Origin: Bacteriovoracales bacterium
GTDB lineage: Bacteria; Bdellovibrionota; Bacteriovoracia; Bacteriovoracales; Bacteriovoracaceae
Assembly (NCBI GenBank): GCA_028346125.1
Contig: JAOMEV010000007.1
Coordinates: 1 to 64,000 of the forward strand
Direction: 5' to 3'
DNA: 64,000 nt
The notes under the pieces: model-generated
Seen by the model: the letters and a program-made list of their open reading frames with translations, nothing else
Database searches by the model: none
What the model was told of the DNA's origin: nothing
Position numbers and translations under genes: made by a program
Shown: positions 18,623-28,869 of the stretch, piece by piece
Numbering within the stretch: the stretch's first letter is position 1
Layout of the letters: the number at the start of each line of letters is the position of its first letter

Positions 18623-20431
18623 ATGATAAAGAAGAGCCAATTAATAATTCTCCTTATAATATTTCCTTTAACCGGTCTGGGAAGCATTGTTTCCCAAGGG
18701 ATTGTCTTTCATAAGTTTTTAAAATCTGTTGAAAGATTACAAGAGCTAAAAAGTAATTTTAATTCTCATATTCCAATTCAAAAAATTACAAAAATAGATA
18801 ACAAAAAGTTAATTGCCCTTGTAGATGGAAGAGAACTACAGGAGGAGATTACTTTAATAGAAAAGTTTTTGGATGAAGAGCTCAATATAGAGGAAAACAG
18901 ACTTAAGGGTCAAAGGAACCTCAGTTCCACTGAAAGTAAAGAAGTTAAAAACTTTGTAAATGACGAAGATAACTTTTTGAATGAATTTGTTAAAAACCAT
19001 AGGGTAGGTTCTGATAATGTAAATAAAGATGAACTTTTAATGATTGATTTCAACAAAAATAGTTTGATACCCTCTAAGAAAAAAAAATTTGGGCCAAAGA
19101 ATTTTGAAACGGCCTCAAATAATGAGATATCCAATACTGTAAAGTTAGTAATAAAAAGAGAAATGGCCCACTTAAAAAACTTTGACAAGGTTAACTTAAG
19201 GTCCTCAAAAAATAGGTTTTATGTAAAGAAAAGAGCGCTTTTAAGGAAAGAGATATTAAAAAATTTTCAAACTGAAACGCCGAACTCTTTTATTAATTTG
19301 CAGCTTTATGATGCAAAAATAAATGAAGGAATTAAAGAAAGAATTTTTAATTTTGAGTGGAGACCACATTTTAATAGATCTTTAAGTGTAGGTGACTCTG
19401 GCTCTGGATCAATAGAATTAAAAAACAAAACCAATAATCAGTCTAATTATTCTTTTGGATCAATTTTTCATTATGGATCGATAATATCTAGGATAGGGGT
19501 TCTATTTCTAGAAGGATATAAAAAGTTAAAAATTCCAGTTCTTAATTCAGCATCATTCGAAAACTATCTGGATAAAAACTCTTTAAAAGGAGAAGGTGGA
19601 TTTTTGTTAATTAAGTTTAGAAAAAGGCCATTAAGGTTAAATATTGATACTGAATTTGAAAAAAAAATATATCTAAATAAAGATTTTAAAGTAGAAAAGT
19701 TTTTTGGAGGACATAAATATACGCTTTTTATAGGAGTAAAACCAGGGAACACTCTTTTTACTTTGATCGATGAAAATGGAAAAAAATCAGAAAAGATAAC
19801 TTATATTGAGAATTCAGAAGTTACTTATGAGGAACCAATAATTGAAGAGTCGAATTATAAAAAGCTGAGTCTTTATAAAAAAAACCTTTTGAGTAACAGA
19901 AACCCTGAATTTAGAGAAGATGGCGACAAGGTTGTTTTATTTAATAGACCGAAATCTTTTTTAAGAAAGGTAGGTTTGAACCTTTATGAATTCAAAAAGC
20001 CTATTCATGAAAAAGGAACGAGGCTTTATTTAAGGTTTGACAACCTTAAAAGAAGCTTTTATTTAGGGATCGGTGAAACAAAGAGTGCATTGATCCCTAG
20101 TAAAGGTTTTATGCAAAAAATAATAGACTCTTTTGACCTTGAAGAATTAGAAAAAAGATGTCTAGTCCAACTAAATTTAAATAACTCACCAATAAAGTTT
20201 GCGGCTGAGGGTGATAGTTCTTTTGGACCAATGAAGTTAGAAACACTTTACCTTGATAAAGAGGGAGAGTTTGAAAGCGAATCCGAAAATTTAAATGAAT
20301 TAACAGATTTCATATTTATATTAGGAGACCTTCAAGGTGTAATTAATATAAAAATTGATTATCTCAACGGAAGTTCTGATATTCTGAGAACGATATGTTC
20401 ATCTGACGATTATCTTATTGAACAACTTTAA
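18623..20431 (+). CDS. Unrecognised secreted or anchored protein, 602 residues
   Basis: I do not recognise this family. The protein starts with an uncleaved or cleaved signal (LIILLIIFPLTGLGSIVSQG, residues 7-26), then a Lys/Glu-rich helical segment to about residue 215. The second half is strand-rich, with ordered beta-type stretches such as YTLFIGVKPGNTLFTLIDENGKK and a family-like carbohydrate or lipid-binding look that I cannot name. It stands alone after the atp operon, with its start at 18623 and a convergent patatin gene behind it. Likely periplasmic or outer surface. Confidence 0.75.
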   Translation: MIKKSQLIILLIIFPLTGLGSIVSQGIVFHKFLKSVERLQELKSNFNSHIPIQKITKIDNKKLIALVDGRELQEEITLIEKFLDEELNIEENRLKGQRNLSSTESKEVKNFVNDEDNFLNEFVKNHRVGSDNVNKDELLMIDFNKNSLIPSKKKKFGPKNFETASNNEISNTVKLVIKREMAHLKNFDKVNLRSSKNRFYVKKRALLRKEILKNFQTETPNSFINLQLYDAKINEGIKERIFNFEWRPHFNRSLSVGDSGSGSIELKNKTNNQSNYSFGSIFHYGSIISRIGVLFLEGYKKLKIPVLNSASFENYLDKNSLKGEGGFLLIKFRKRPLRLNIDTEFEKKIYLNKDFKVEKFFGGHKYTLFIGVKPGNTLFTLIDENGKKSEKITYIENSEVTYEEPIIEESNYKKLSLYKKNLLSNRNPEFREDGDKVVLFNRPKSFLRKVGLNLYEFKKPIHEKGTRLYLRFDNLKRSFYLGIGETKSALIPSKGFMQKIIDSFDLEELEKRCLVQLNLNNSPIKFAAEGDSSFGPMKLETLYLDKEGEFESESENLNELTDFIFILGDLQGVINIKIDYLNGSSDILRTICSSDDYLIEQL

Positions 20432-21646
20432 TTAACTTTCATACTCATGATTTCTAAATATCTCAATGGTTCTTTTATAACCAAGTGAAATCAATTCAGA
20501 CATTTTATCTGGGTCTAATGAAAAGTGATTTTTAAAAAAGATTTTGTAACTTTCACTTTTTGGAAAAATATCTATAAAATGAACATTTGGGTTAAAATCA
20601 AGTTTTCTTTCAAGAATGTGTCCAATTTTTTTTCTATGAAGGTTAGAGAACTTATTATTTTTCATATAATCATTTACAGTATTGATAATATCTACGGCAG
20701 TATTTCTAGTGGCCCGTGAAGTTATAATTTTTTTTTGAATGGCCAAATGGATTGTTTGAATAAGTATATTTGGAAGTCCATAGTTAACTAATGACCCTAT
20801 TTCATCGTGATAGTGATAAGGTGTATGAGTCCAAGAACTAATAATAAATTCACAAGAGTTATCTTCTGCTACGTGGGTTGATAATGTCTCTCGTATTTCG
20901 CCATCAATATAATAATCTATTTGCCCAGTTTCATGATTTTTTATAGGAAAAGGCTTGTATAAGGGAGGCACACTCATGCTGGCCGCTATAGACTCTGCAA
21001 CAGGAGTGTTTGTATAATAAACAGAGGTTGAATCATGAGATGGGTTTGGATAATTATATTTATTAAATATAACTTTTCTTGAATGGTCTAATTGTGTCGC
21101 ACATATAAAAAGGTCTGCTTTATAATCGTGAAAATCATTTGATATAAGAATATGATTTTTAATATATTTATAAATTCCATGTGTAGTAAAAAACCCATCG
21201 ATTCTTTCTAGTGGTCCAATGATGCTTTTTATAATAGATGGCAATTTATCAAATTGATTAAAAAGCTTAGGTTTTCCAGGTTTTTTTATAATGTTTTTTA
21301 ATGAAAGCATATCTCCGTAGGAAAATGGCTTAACGGGGGGGTTTTTAGGTCGTTCTATGTAAGACTCAACTATTTCCATGGGGCTATAACCACATGCAAA
21401 ATAAAGGCTTATTAATGCGCCAACGCTGGAGCCTACATAAGTAGAGATTTCTAAGGAAGAGTTTTCGGGAGACTTATTACTTTTAAATGTAAAACCTAAC
21501 TCTTCTAAGGCCAAGGCAACACCGAGGTGCCAAGCTGCGGCTTTAACAACTCCACCGCTCATAACAAGGGCAACTTTTTTGTTTTGAAAATTTGAAATAT
21601 CAACTCTTTGCATCTTAGAATTATATAATAATTGAAGGTAAAACAT
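20432..21646 (-). CDS. Patatin-like phospholipase
   Basis: Patatin-type enzymes are serine lipases or phospholipases with a Ser-Asp dyad. The 404-residue protein shows the oxyanion-loop region VALVMSGGVVKAAAWHLGV near 30, the nucleophile motif GSSVG near 74 and the aspartate in DGEIRETL near 278. No signal peptide is visible, so cytoplasmic use or export by another route is possible. The start may be ATG at 21646 or ATG at 21613 (MQRVDISNF); neither has a clear ribosome site. It is convergent with the 602-residue gene. Confidence 0.85.
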   Translation of the reverse strand: MFYLQLLYNSKMQRVDISNFQNKKVALVMSGGVVKAAAWHLGVALALEELGFTFKSNKSPENSSLEISTYVGSSVGALISLYFACGYSPMEIVESYIERPKNPPVKPFSYGDMLSLKNIIKKPGKPKLFNQFDKLPSIIKSIIGPLERIDGFFTTHGIYKYIKNHILISNDFHDYKADLFICATQLDHSRKVIFNKYNYPNPSHDSTSVYYTNTPVAESIAASMSVPPLYKPFPIKNHETGQIDYYIDGEIRETLSTHVAEDNSCEFIISSWTHTPYHYHDEIGSLVNYGLPNILIQTIHLAIQKKIITSRATRNTAVDIINTVNDYMKNNKFSNLHRKKIGHILERKLDFNPNVHFIDIFPKSESYKIFFKNHFSLDPDKMSELISLGYKRTIEIFRNHEYES

Positions 21647-21750
21647 AACATTGCAGAAATTATCGATATTTATAACAGGTAAATTACAAACTTTTTTTGT
21701 GAACAGGTTTGATGTAAAATATTAATAATTATTAAACGGGAGATAAAAAC

Positions 21751-22065
21751 TTGGATAATGGATCGTGGTTATCAATTATTGAGTATGCGGCCTTCAGAGA
21801 CATTTCAATAGGTGCGGCAAGAAGTTTCATAAAACTAGGAAGGGTAAAAAGCAAAAGTATTAATGGTAAGCTTCATGTTTATGTTAATGAAGAAGATTTT
21901 AACTACCATACTAAAGAAAGAGATCGAAAATATATGGCGGTTAAGTTGGAGTTAGATAGTTTAAGAAAAGAAATATCAAAACTGGTTTTGGAGAAAAATG
22001 ATCTCATAAAAGTTATAAATGAAAGAAATAAAGGTAATATAAACCCATTGAGCACCAGTGCTTAG
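21751..22065 (+). CDS. Small helix-turn-helix and coiled-coil protein
   Basis: A 104-residue protein with a winged-helix or excisionase-like N-terminus (WLSIIEYAAFRDISIGAARS, about 6-25, then GKLHVYVNEEDF) and a coiled coil over about 65-92. This suggests a small DNA-binding regulator that dimerises. The start is TTG at 21751, supported by a GGGAG site at 21738-21742. The next gene begins 6 bases after its stop, so the two are an operon; regulation of the outer-membrane partner is a guess. Confidence 0.65.
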   Translation: MDNGSWLSIIEYAAFRDISIGAARSFIKLGRVKSKSINGKLHVYVNEEDFNYHTKERDRKYMAVKLELDSLRKEISKLVLEKNDLIKVINERNKGNINPLSTSA

Positions 22066-22071
22066 GTTAAA

Positions 22072-23577
22072 ATGATAAGAAATACGAATTTAAATAAGCA
22101 CGTTATCCTATTCTTTATATTTCTTTTTTTCGGCTTAAAAAATCTAGAGGCGAATAATCCCAATCTAAAAAATTGCATGCTTTTACCTGTAGAAGATGGC
22201 TTTCAAGGCACGATATCGTTTAAGGTTTTTTTAAATATTGAAAATTATTTGAAAGAAAGTGATTGGTGCTATTACAAATATAACTCTGAAATTTTAAATA
22301 TTTTAGGCAGTTATAAGAACAATTTATCTTCTCATCTTAGGAATAAAAATGTTTTAAAATTAGTGGCCGAAAAAACAAAGGCCGGTTCTTTAATTAAAAT
22401 AAGATTAACAAAAAAAAATAAGGGAGTTAGATTAAGACTTATTATTTATGGACCAAACGGTGTAGATATTTATTTTGATGAAACAACCGATGTTGAAAAA
22501 ATAGATATTGGAGAAATAACTGGGACTATAAAAAGTTGGTTGAATATATTTTCTAAAGAAATTCCATATGATGGAAAAATAGTAGGTATTTTAGGAGACC
22601 AGTTTACAGTAGATATGGGCCACGAAATGGGATTCATATCAGGAACTATAGTTAAAATAATAAGGCCTTTAAAAAAGAAAAAACATCCTCTACTTAAAAG
22701 GATTGTTGATTGGGAAACTGTTGAAATTGGTTCTGCAAAAATTTTTCTTTCAAGCGATAATAGCTCACAAGGGAAAGTTTATGACTATGAACCAAAGAAA
22801 AAAATTAAGATTGGCGATTGGGTAATTATTGACACAAAAGAGGATGAAAAAAGTATAAAAATCCCAGGACCTATAATTACAAAAGATACTAAAAATAAAT
22901 TTAATTTTGGAAGACTAGGGGAAATAGGACTTTTGTTAAGTTTCGGTACTGGTAGTGCTATTTATAACGAAAGTGCTTCTGATGCTAAAAAAATTGGAGG
23001 GGTTTTACTAGGTCTAGATACTAATTTGGAGTTATGGTTTACCCGAAACTTTTGGACCGAAATAAACTTTAGTAAAGGTTTCGGTACATTTGAAAAGGAG
23101 GAAGGCAATTTTTCTTCTTTAACGAGTACATCTAACTATGGACAATTTAAACTCAAGTTCGGCTTCAAGTACCTACCCCTAGGATTTTTCTATGGTCCTC
23201 AAATAGATGGTTATTTAGGGTTTGCTAATTATAGTTATTCTGTGGATCATTTGCCTACTGTTAATCTAACGGCAACTTCTGTTTCTGGAATTCTAGTTGG
23301 AATTAGAGGGAATATGCCTATAATCAATGATCTTAGATGTTTTGTTGCATTTGATTTTCTCTTAGGGCCAGGAATGGAGGAAGATACTCAATTGAATGGG
23401 ACACCTCAATCAACATCTCATTTTCATTTGTCTTTTGGTGGCGACTATATATTTGCACGAAATATTAAATTAACATCTTCATTTTCAATTGATTCGAGTA
23501 AAGGGACATATTCAGAATTGTCTAATGTAAAATTTAAAAATAGTGCTTTAAAAGCAGGTATAAAATTTACTTTTTAA
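22072..23577 (+). CDS. Outer-membrane barrel with periplasmic N-terminal domain
   Basis: A 501-residue protein with signal peptide (VILFFIFLFFGLKNLEA), an alpha/beta periplasmic region to about 160, a beta domain with GKIVGILGDQFTVDMGHEMG that resembles FlgT-type beta domains, and a C-terminal membrane beta-barrel of alternating strands ending in ALKAGIKFTF, the aromatic end required for BAM insertion. Specific function unknown. It is likely translated with the regulator 6 bases before it. Confidence 0.65.
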   Translation: MIRNTNLNKHVILFFIFLFFGLKNLEANNPNLKNCMLLPVEDGFQGTISFKVFLNIENYLKESDWCYYKYNSEILNILGSYKNNLSSHLRNKNVLKLVAEKTKAGSLIKIRLTKKNKGVRLRLIIYGPNGVDIYFDETTDVEKIDIGEITGTIKSWLNIFSKEIPYDGKIVGILGDQFTVDMGHEMGFISGTIVKIIRPLKKKKHPLLKRIVDWETVEIGSAKIFLSSDNSSQGKVYDYEPKKKIKIGDWVIIDTKEDEKSIKIPGPIITKDTKNKFNFGRLGEIGLLLSFGTGSAIYNESASDAKKIGGVLLGLDTNLELWFTRNFWTEINFSKGFGTFEKEEGNFSSLTSTSNYGQFKLKFGFKYLPLGFFYGPQIDGYLGFANYSYSVDHLPTVNLTATSVSGILVGIRGNMPIINDLRCFVAFDFLLGPGMEEDTQLNGTPQSTSHFHLSFGGDYIFARNIKLTSSFSIDSSKGTYSELSNVKFKNSALKAGIKFTF

Positions 23578-23578
23578 A

Positions 23579-25069
23579 TTAAAGAAAAAGTTTTTTAATT
23601 TTTTCATCCCATGCTTTTTTCTTCCTATCGTAAAAACTTTTTTGATTTTTATTTTCCTTATGAACAGAGTCTTGCTTCCAAAGATCTTGGATGTTTTTTA
23701 TCTCTATTGTTTTGTTTCCAATTCCTGCTGCTAAAGCAGCTCCATAAGCGGTTGTTTCAATAATCTTTGGTCTTATTATATTTAGTTCTGAAATAGTCGC
23801 TTGTATTTCTAGAAGGAGCTCATTTGTTACGGCTCCACCATCAACTTTCAATTCTTTTAAGTCAATATGGGTATCTTCTTTCATTGCTTTTATGAGGTCA
23901 TTAATAGAAAAGGCAATCCCATCTAAGCAAGCTCTCGCTAAATGAGATTCATTTGTGTCTCTAGTTAGCCCTATAATGGCGGCTTTTGCTTCGGCCTTCC
24001 AATAGGGAGATCCAATTCCAGTGAAAAAAGGAAGGAAAAGAAGGTGCTCCATTTCTTTAAGATCTGTAACTTTTTTTGCAAGGTTTTCTATATCGGGACT
24101 ATTTTGTATGATTTTAAGGTTATCTCTAAGCCATTGGACTGCAGCGCCAGCAATATAGCAACTTCCTTCAAGAGCATATTGGGTTTTATTATCCTTTCTA
24201 TATGCGACTGTAGAAAGGAGGCCATTATTGGAATAATGAATTTTATTTCCAGTATTAAGAAGCATGAAGGCTCCAGTACCATAAGTACACTTGATATCTC
24301 CTTCATTTATACCTGCTTGGCCAAAAAGAGCAGCTTGCTGGTCACCCAAAATACCAGTTATAGGGATTCCATCTGGTAGAAAATCTAATCCTTTTGTTTC
24401 ACCAAAGTTAAAAAATGAGTCACAAATTTCAGGGAGAACGTTTTCCTTTATACCAAAAACTTCCAATAAACTGCTATCCCAAGCAGTCTTCTCTAGGTCC
24501 ATTAGAAGTGTTCTAGAGGCATTAGATGGTTCTGTTCTAAAAGATTTTCCTTGCGTTAGTTTGAATAGTAAAAAAGTATCAATGGTACCAAACTTCAAAC
24601 TATTTTCTTTATCTGCTTTTTTTACATCGTCGTTATTTTCAAGGAGCCAATTCATTTTTGTTCCCGAAAAGTAAGGGTCGAGTGTTAGGCCAGTTTTTTC
24701 TTTGATTGTTCCTTCTAGACCCTTGCTTTTTAAATGGTCGCAAAAAGAAGAAGTTCTTCTATCTTGCCAAACGATTGCATTGGCCAATGGATTCCCACTT
24801 GAGTCAAACGCACATGTGGTTTCTCTTTGGTTTGTTATTCCGATACAATCAATTGATTTTGGATCTACATTATTTTTAGAAATGATCTCATTAATGGTAT
24901 TTTTAACAGTTTTCCAAATTTCATCTAGGTTGTGTTCAACCCAGCCAGGAGATGGGTATATTTGAGGAAATTCTTGGTTTACCTTGTCTAAAAGCTTATA
25001 AGACTCTGAGTCGATAAGCAGACTTGTTGTACCAGTAGTTCCTTGATCTATAGATATGATAAACCCCAT
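23579..25069 (-). CDS. glpK: Glycerol kinase
   Basis: Glycerol kinase phosphorylates glycerol to glycerol-3-phosphate with ATP. The 496 residues match the family length. The N-terminal phosphate loop IDQGTTGTTSLLID (6-19), NQRETTCAFD near 79, the FGY-family signature TYGTGAFMLLNTG near 263, and a C-terminal ATP-site KVDGGAVTNELLLE are visible. ATG at 25069 follows AGAGGA. No glpF or glpD is adjacent, so the pathway continues elsewhere. Confidence 0.97.
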   Translation of the reverse strand: MGFIISIDQGTTGTTSLLIDSESYKLLDKVNQEFPQIYPSPGWVEHNLDEIWKTVKNTINEIISKNNVDPKSIDCIGITNQRETTCAFDSSGNPLANAIVWQDRRTSSFCDHLKSKGLEGTIKEKTGLTLDPYFSGTKMNWLLENNDDVKKADKENSLKFGTIDTFLLFKLTQGKSFRTEPSNASRTLLMDLEKTAWDSSLLEVFGIKENVLPEICDSFFNFGETKGLDFLPDGIPITGILGDQQAALFGQAGINEGDIKCTYGTGAFMLLNTGNKIHYSNNGLLSTVAYRKDNKTQYALEGSCYIAGAAVQWLRDNLKIIQNSPDIENLAKKVTDLKEMEHLLFLPFFTGIGSPYWKAEAKAAIIGLTRDTNESHLARACLDGIAFSINDLIKAMKEDTHIDLKELKVDGGAVTNELLLEIQATISELNIIRPKIIETTAYGAALAAGIGNKTIEIKNIQDLWKQDSVHKENKNQKSFYDRKKKAWDEKIKKLFL

Positions 25070-25136
25070 TTTTAATCCTCTTAGACAAATTTAATGTTAG
25101 GACTATTTTATAGGGTGCTTGGTAAAAAATAAAACA

Positions 25137-25325
25137 CTAAAGAAGAATAATATCTGTTTCTGTAGGTTTAGTAATTAATTTAATTAATGCTTCCCACCTA
25201 CTACTGATACCTGTATTGAATAGCTTTATGCATAGCATTGACAGGATAACTATTGTCAAGAGGAGTAGAATGAACTCTATTAAAGTTTGCCCTTTTTGCT
25301 TTTTAACTTCTTTAGTGGGTAACAT
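25137..25325 (-). CDS. Small TadE-like or pilin-like membrane protein
   Basis: A 62-residue protein with a prepilin-type leader: basic N-terminus KEVKKQKG then QTLIEFILLLLTIVILS, i.e. a cleavage point between G and Q with glutamate at +5, followed by a single hydrophobic helix. This matches TadE/Flp-type minor pilins or pseudopilins. ATG at 25325 is chosen (TTG at 25343 would add six residues). It stands between glpK and the divergent TlpA-like gene; no other pilus genes are nearby. Confidence 0.6.
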   Translation of the reverse strand: MLPTKEVKKQKGQTLIEFILLLLTIVILSMLCIKLFNTGISSRWEALIKLITKPTETDIILL

Positions 25326-25415
25326 ATTCTCACTTATTTTCAAAAATAGTGTTGCTAGATTCTTTTTAAATTTATATCTATTATATAAAGGCTAATTTTA
25401 ATTTTTGTTTTATCA

Positions 25416-25970
25416 ATGAAGAAATATTTTCCAATTTTAACATTTTTAATGGTTTTTTTCGTTTTCTTAGGTGCTCAGGTTTCCTTCGACTTAGTTCGTT
25501 TTAAAAAGCCAGAATCAAGAGTTATCCAATACCAGAGTTATCAGGATATTTTTTCTAAAGTTTCTTTTAGAACGGTGGATAATAAAAAAATAATTTTGTC
25601 TAAAGTAAGATCACCCTTGATCATTTTGAATTTTTGGGCCTCTTGGTGTGCACCGTGTTTAAAGGAGCTCCCATCTTTAATAAGGCTTAGAAAAAGGTTT
25701 AGAAGTAAAGATTTACTGGTGATTGGGATTAACACTGATGAAGAAAAACAGTTGGAAAAAATATTAAAAACTCAAGATGAGTTTGGCATTAACTTTCCCA
25801 TCGTCGCTGACTCCTTAGGAGAGGCCCTTTCCGAGTTTCAGGTTAATGCGATACCTCTAACTATTTTTTATTATAAAGGGAAAGTGATTGATATTAGTTA
25901 TGGACTTAAAGAGTTTGACTCACCCGTGATGATTGAAAAGCTGGAAAACTTATTAGGTCAAAGTTCTTAG
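25416..25970 (+). CDS. TlpA/ResA-like membrane-anchored thioredoxin
   Basis: Periplasmic thiol-disulfide oxidoreductases reduce or form disulfides, often for cytochrome c maturation. The 184-residue protein has a single N-terminal hydrophobic segment (about 4-24) and a thioredoxin domain with active site WCAPC (77-81), the family ASWCAPCLKELP, and the cis-proline region NAIPLTIFY near 146. The substrate is unknown. Its 3' end overlaps hutI by 4 bases in convergent orientation. Confidence 0.88.
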   Translation: MKKYFPILTFLMVFFVFLGAQVSFDLVRFKKPESRVIQYQSYQDIFSKVSFRTVDNKKIILSKVRSPLIILNFWASWCAPCLKELPSLIRLRKRFRSKDLLVIGINTDEEKQLEKILKTQDEFGINFPIVADSLGEALSEFQVNAIPLTIFYYKGKVIDISYGLKEFDSPVMIEKLENLLGQSS

Positions 25971-27193
25971 ATAGTGCCTAAAGAAAGCTGTCTTCCCCAG
26001 TTATAAGTAATAGAATTAATATCCTCTACATCAAAAAGTGAAAATCTAGGTGATAATGAAGTGGCAACCGCTCCCTGGTTTTTTAGTCCTAATGCATGTG
26101 CAGCATTTAATGTTATTGATGCCCAAAGCTCAGCAACATTCATTTTATAAGCCGGAGCAGCAATAGAGGCCACGAGAAGGACATTATCGCAGTGACAGGA
26201 ACCCGGGTTATAGTCAGAGGCAATAGCGACTTTAACCCCTTGATCTAAAAAGTTTCTGGCTTTGGCTTGAGACTTCCCTAAAAAGAATCCAGTTCCAGGG
26301 AGAAGTGTGGCCACAGTCTTTGCGCCGGCCAAGGCTTCAATACCATCCTGGCCAGTCATAAGAAGGTGATCAGTGCTGAGGGCTTCATGTCGACAGGCCA
26401 AAATAGCGCCTTTATTATCATAGAATTCATCGGCATGACTTTTTCTATTAATTCCTAAACCTTTTGCCTTTTGAAAAAGAGCTTCTGTATCATGCTCATC
26501 AAAATAATTTTTTTCATGGAAAATATCAACGGCATCAATAAGGTTTTTTGAAGCGAGCTCTTCAAAAAGAGGTAAAACAACTTGATCCATATACGCTTTG
26601 GATGATTCAAACTGTTTTGGAACTGCATGAGCTGCCATAAAGGTATTTATAATTTGGACTTTTGGGGCAAAATGTTTTTTAAGTTTATCTATTACTTTTG
26701 TTATTTCCATCTCTTTTTCAAAAGTGAGGCCGTAGCCACTCTTTATTTCGATAGTTCCAACACCATAAGAATTGATTCTTTCTATTCGTTTTACACCAAT
26801 ATTGAAAAGCTCATCTGGAGAAAGGTTTTGAGTACCTTTCATGGTATTCAAAATACCACCACCGGCCTTTGCAATTTCTTGATAGTCTGCCCCATTAAGT
26901 CGCATAGAATATTCTTGTGCCCTATTTCCTCCAAAGACAAGGTGTGTATGGCAATCAACAATTTCTGGAGTTAAAACTTTCCCTTCAAAGTAATGATGTT
27001 CTGAGCTCTCTTCATACTCTGAGGGAAACTCATTATCGGGGCCAACCCAAAGTATTTTGGAAGGAGAAAAAACAACGCTACCTTGCTCTATTAAATCAAC
27101 ATCGCTAGGCTCCAAATGTCGGCCATCTTTTTTAAGGGCCTTGTTTAGAGTTAAAACTTGATTAAAGTTTCTATAAGCTTTATAAGGTTTCAC
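25967..27193 (-). CDS. hutI: Imidazolonepropionase HutI
   Basis: HutI hydrolyses imidazolonepropionate to N-formimino-glutamate, step three of histidine degradation. The metal-binding motif DCHTHLVFGG lies near residue 75, with AHAVP, HADEFYD and SDYNPGS further on, all amidohydrolase-family features. The start is best placed at GTG 27193, which has AAAAGG 7 bases upstream and gives 408 residues; a TTG at 27214 is possible. hutU ends 11 bases before this start, and the genes form a hutH-hutU-hutI unit. Confidence 0.95.
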   Translation of the reverse strand: MKPYKAYRNFNQVLTLNKALKKDGRHLEPSDVDLIEQGSVVFSPSKILWVGPDNEFPSEYEESSEHHYFEGKVLTPEIVDCHTHLVFGGNRAQEYSMRLNGADYQEIAKAGGGILNTMKGTQNLSPDELFNIGVKRIERINSYGVGTIEIKSGYGLTFEKEMEITKVIDKLKKHFAPKVQIINTFMAAHAVPKQFESSKAYMDQVVLPLFEELASKNLIDAVDIFHEKNYFDEHDTEALFQKAKGLGINRKSHADEFYDNKGAILACRHEALSTDHLLMTGQDGIEALAGAKTVATLLPGTGFFLGKSQAKARNFLDQGVKVAIASDYNPGSCHCDNVLLVASIAAPAYKMNVAELWASITLNAAHALGLKNQGAVATSLSPRFSLFDVEDINSITYNWGRQLSLGTI

Positions 27194-27204
27194 TTTTTTA
27201 CCTT

Positions 27205-28869
27205 TTAATCCCAACGAGATGGAAATTCTATATTTGTTTTTTCTGACGCTTTAACAGCTATATCGTATCCTGCATCTACATGTCGGATAATTCCCATGCC
27301 TGGGTCAGAATTAAGAACTCTTGAAAGTCTTTCATCCATATCTTTAGAGCCATCTGCTACAATAACCATTCCTGCATGTTGAGAAAACCCCATTCCAACA
27401 CCACCACCATGGTGAAAACTTGTCCAGGAGGCTCCATTCATTGTATTGATCATTAAGTTAAGGAGCGGCCAATCGGAAACAGCATCAGAGCCGTCTTTCA
27501 TTGCTTCAGTTTCACGGTTTGGTGAGGCCACTGATCCACAATCAAGGTGGTCTCTTCCGATAACAATTGGTGCTTTAACCTTATTTTCACGGACTAGTTT
27601 ATTGAAGAGGAGGCCTGCTTTTTCACGTTCCCCATACTTGAGCCAACAAATACGAGAAGGAAGCCCTTGAAATTGAACCATTTTTTGGGCCTTATCAAGC
27701 CAGTTTAAAAGCTTTTTATTTTCAGGGAAAAGTTCTTTTAGGGCGTTATCAGTAACTTTGATATCTTCCGGGTCACCAGAGAGAGCTACCCATCTAAAGG
27801 GGCCTGAACCCTGACAAAAAAGAGGCCTTATGTAAGCCGGCACAAAACCAGGAAAGTCGAAAGCATTTTCAACGCCAACTTTTTGGGCCCCGGCCCTTAA
27901 GTTATTTCCATAGTCGAAAACATGGGAGCCTTTTTTTTGAAACTCAAGCATAGCTTTTGTATGATCCCCCATCGTCTGGTAACTTTTTTGTATGTACTCA
28001 TCTGGGCTTGACTTTCTCATATCAATAGCTTGATCAAGAGACATTCCCCGAGGAACATAACCCTCGAGTGGGTCATGGGCTGAAGTTTGATCTGTGACAA
28101 GATCAGGAATAGTACCAGACTTAAGAATAAATTCGAAAAAGTCTGCAGCATTACCTACAACACCAATGGAAACAGCTTTATTTTCATTTTTGAATTTTAA
28201 TCCAAGTTTGAGAGCTTCCTCAAAGGAGTTTGCTTTTTGATCTAAATAGCCAGTATCTAGCCTTTTATCAATCCGCTTTTCTTCTACATCGCAACCAATA
28301 AAAACACCTGATGCCATTTTAACTGCTAAAGGTTGGGCCCCTCCCATACCACCTATTCCGGCAGTAAGAACGAGTTTTCCTTTGAGGTCCTTTCCTTCTC
28401 CGTAATGTTTTTCAGCTGCCGCCATAAATGTTTCATAGGTGCCTTGAAGTATACCTTGGGAACCTATGTAGATCCAAGATCCAGCGGTCATCTGACCGTA
28501 CATAAATTGACCTTGATCCTTCAACTTTTTAAAATGTTCCCATGTCGCCCAATTTGGAACAAGGTTTGAGTTGGCAATGAGAACTCTGGGGCCATTTTTA
28601 TGACTAGGCATAATTGCTACAGGTTTCCCTGATTGAACCAACAAGGTTTGATCATCTTCCAGCTTTTTAAGTGCTTCCATAATATTTTTTAATGCTTTTG
28701 GATTCCTTGCTGCTTGGCCATTTCCTCCGTATACGATGAGGTTTTCTCTATCTTCAGCTACGTCAGGATGAAGGTTATTTAAAAGGCATCTTAGGGCAGC
28801 TTCTTGATGCCAACCTTTGCATGTTAGTTCTGGTCCTGTTGGGGGGAGAGGTATTGTAAACTGTTCCAT
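27205..28869 (-). CDS. hutU: Urocanate hydratase HutU
   Basis: HutU is the NAD-dependent second enzyme of histidine degradation, making imidazolonepropionate from urocanate. The 554 residues are of normal length, with [11 protein letters not shown] near 50, the NAD-binding loop [18 protein letters not shown] near 169, and the cysteine of [15 protein letters not shown] in the active site region. ATG at 28869 overlaps the hutH stop by one base, so translation is coupled. Confidence 0.97.
   Translation of the reverse strand: MEQFTIPLPPTGPELTCKGWHQEAALRCLLNNLHPDVAEDRENLIVYGGNGQAARNPKALKNIMEALKKLEDDQTLLVQSGKPVAIMPSHKNGPRVLIANSNLVPNWATWEHFKKLKDQGQFMYGQMTAGSWIYIGSQGILQGTYETFMAAAEKHYGEGKDLKGKLVLTAGIGGMGGAQPLAVKMASGVFIGCDVEEKRIDKRLDTGYLDQKANSFEEALKLGLKFKNENKAVSIGVVGNAADFFEFILKSGTIPDLVTDQTSAHDPLEGYVPRGMSLDQAIDMRKSSPDEYIQKSYQTMGDHTKAMLEFQKKGSHVFDYGNNLRAGAQKVGVENAFDFPGFVPAYIRPLFCQGSGPFRWVALSGDPEDIKVTDNALKELFPENKKLLNWLDKAQKMVQFQGLPSRICWLKYGEREKAGLLFNKLVRENKVKAPIVIGRDHLDCGSVASPNRETEAMKDGSDAVSDWPLLNLMINTMNGASWTSFHHGGGVGMGFSQHAGMVIVADGSKDMDERLSRVLNSDPGMGIIRHVDAGYDIAVKASEKTNIEFPSRWD

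Noticed and set aside
21697-21720. TTGTGA and TAAAAT as a promoter for the 21751 gene
   Set aside because: The spacing is only 12 bases, too short for a sigma70 promoter.
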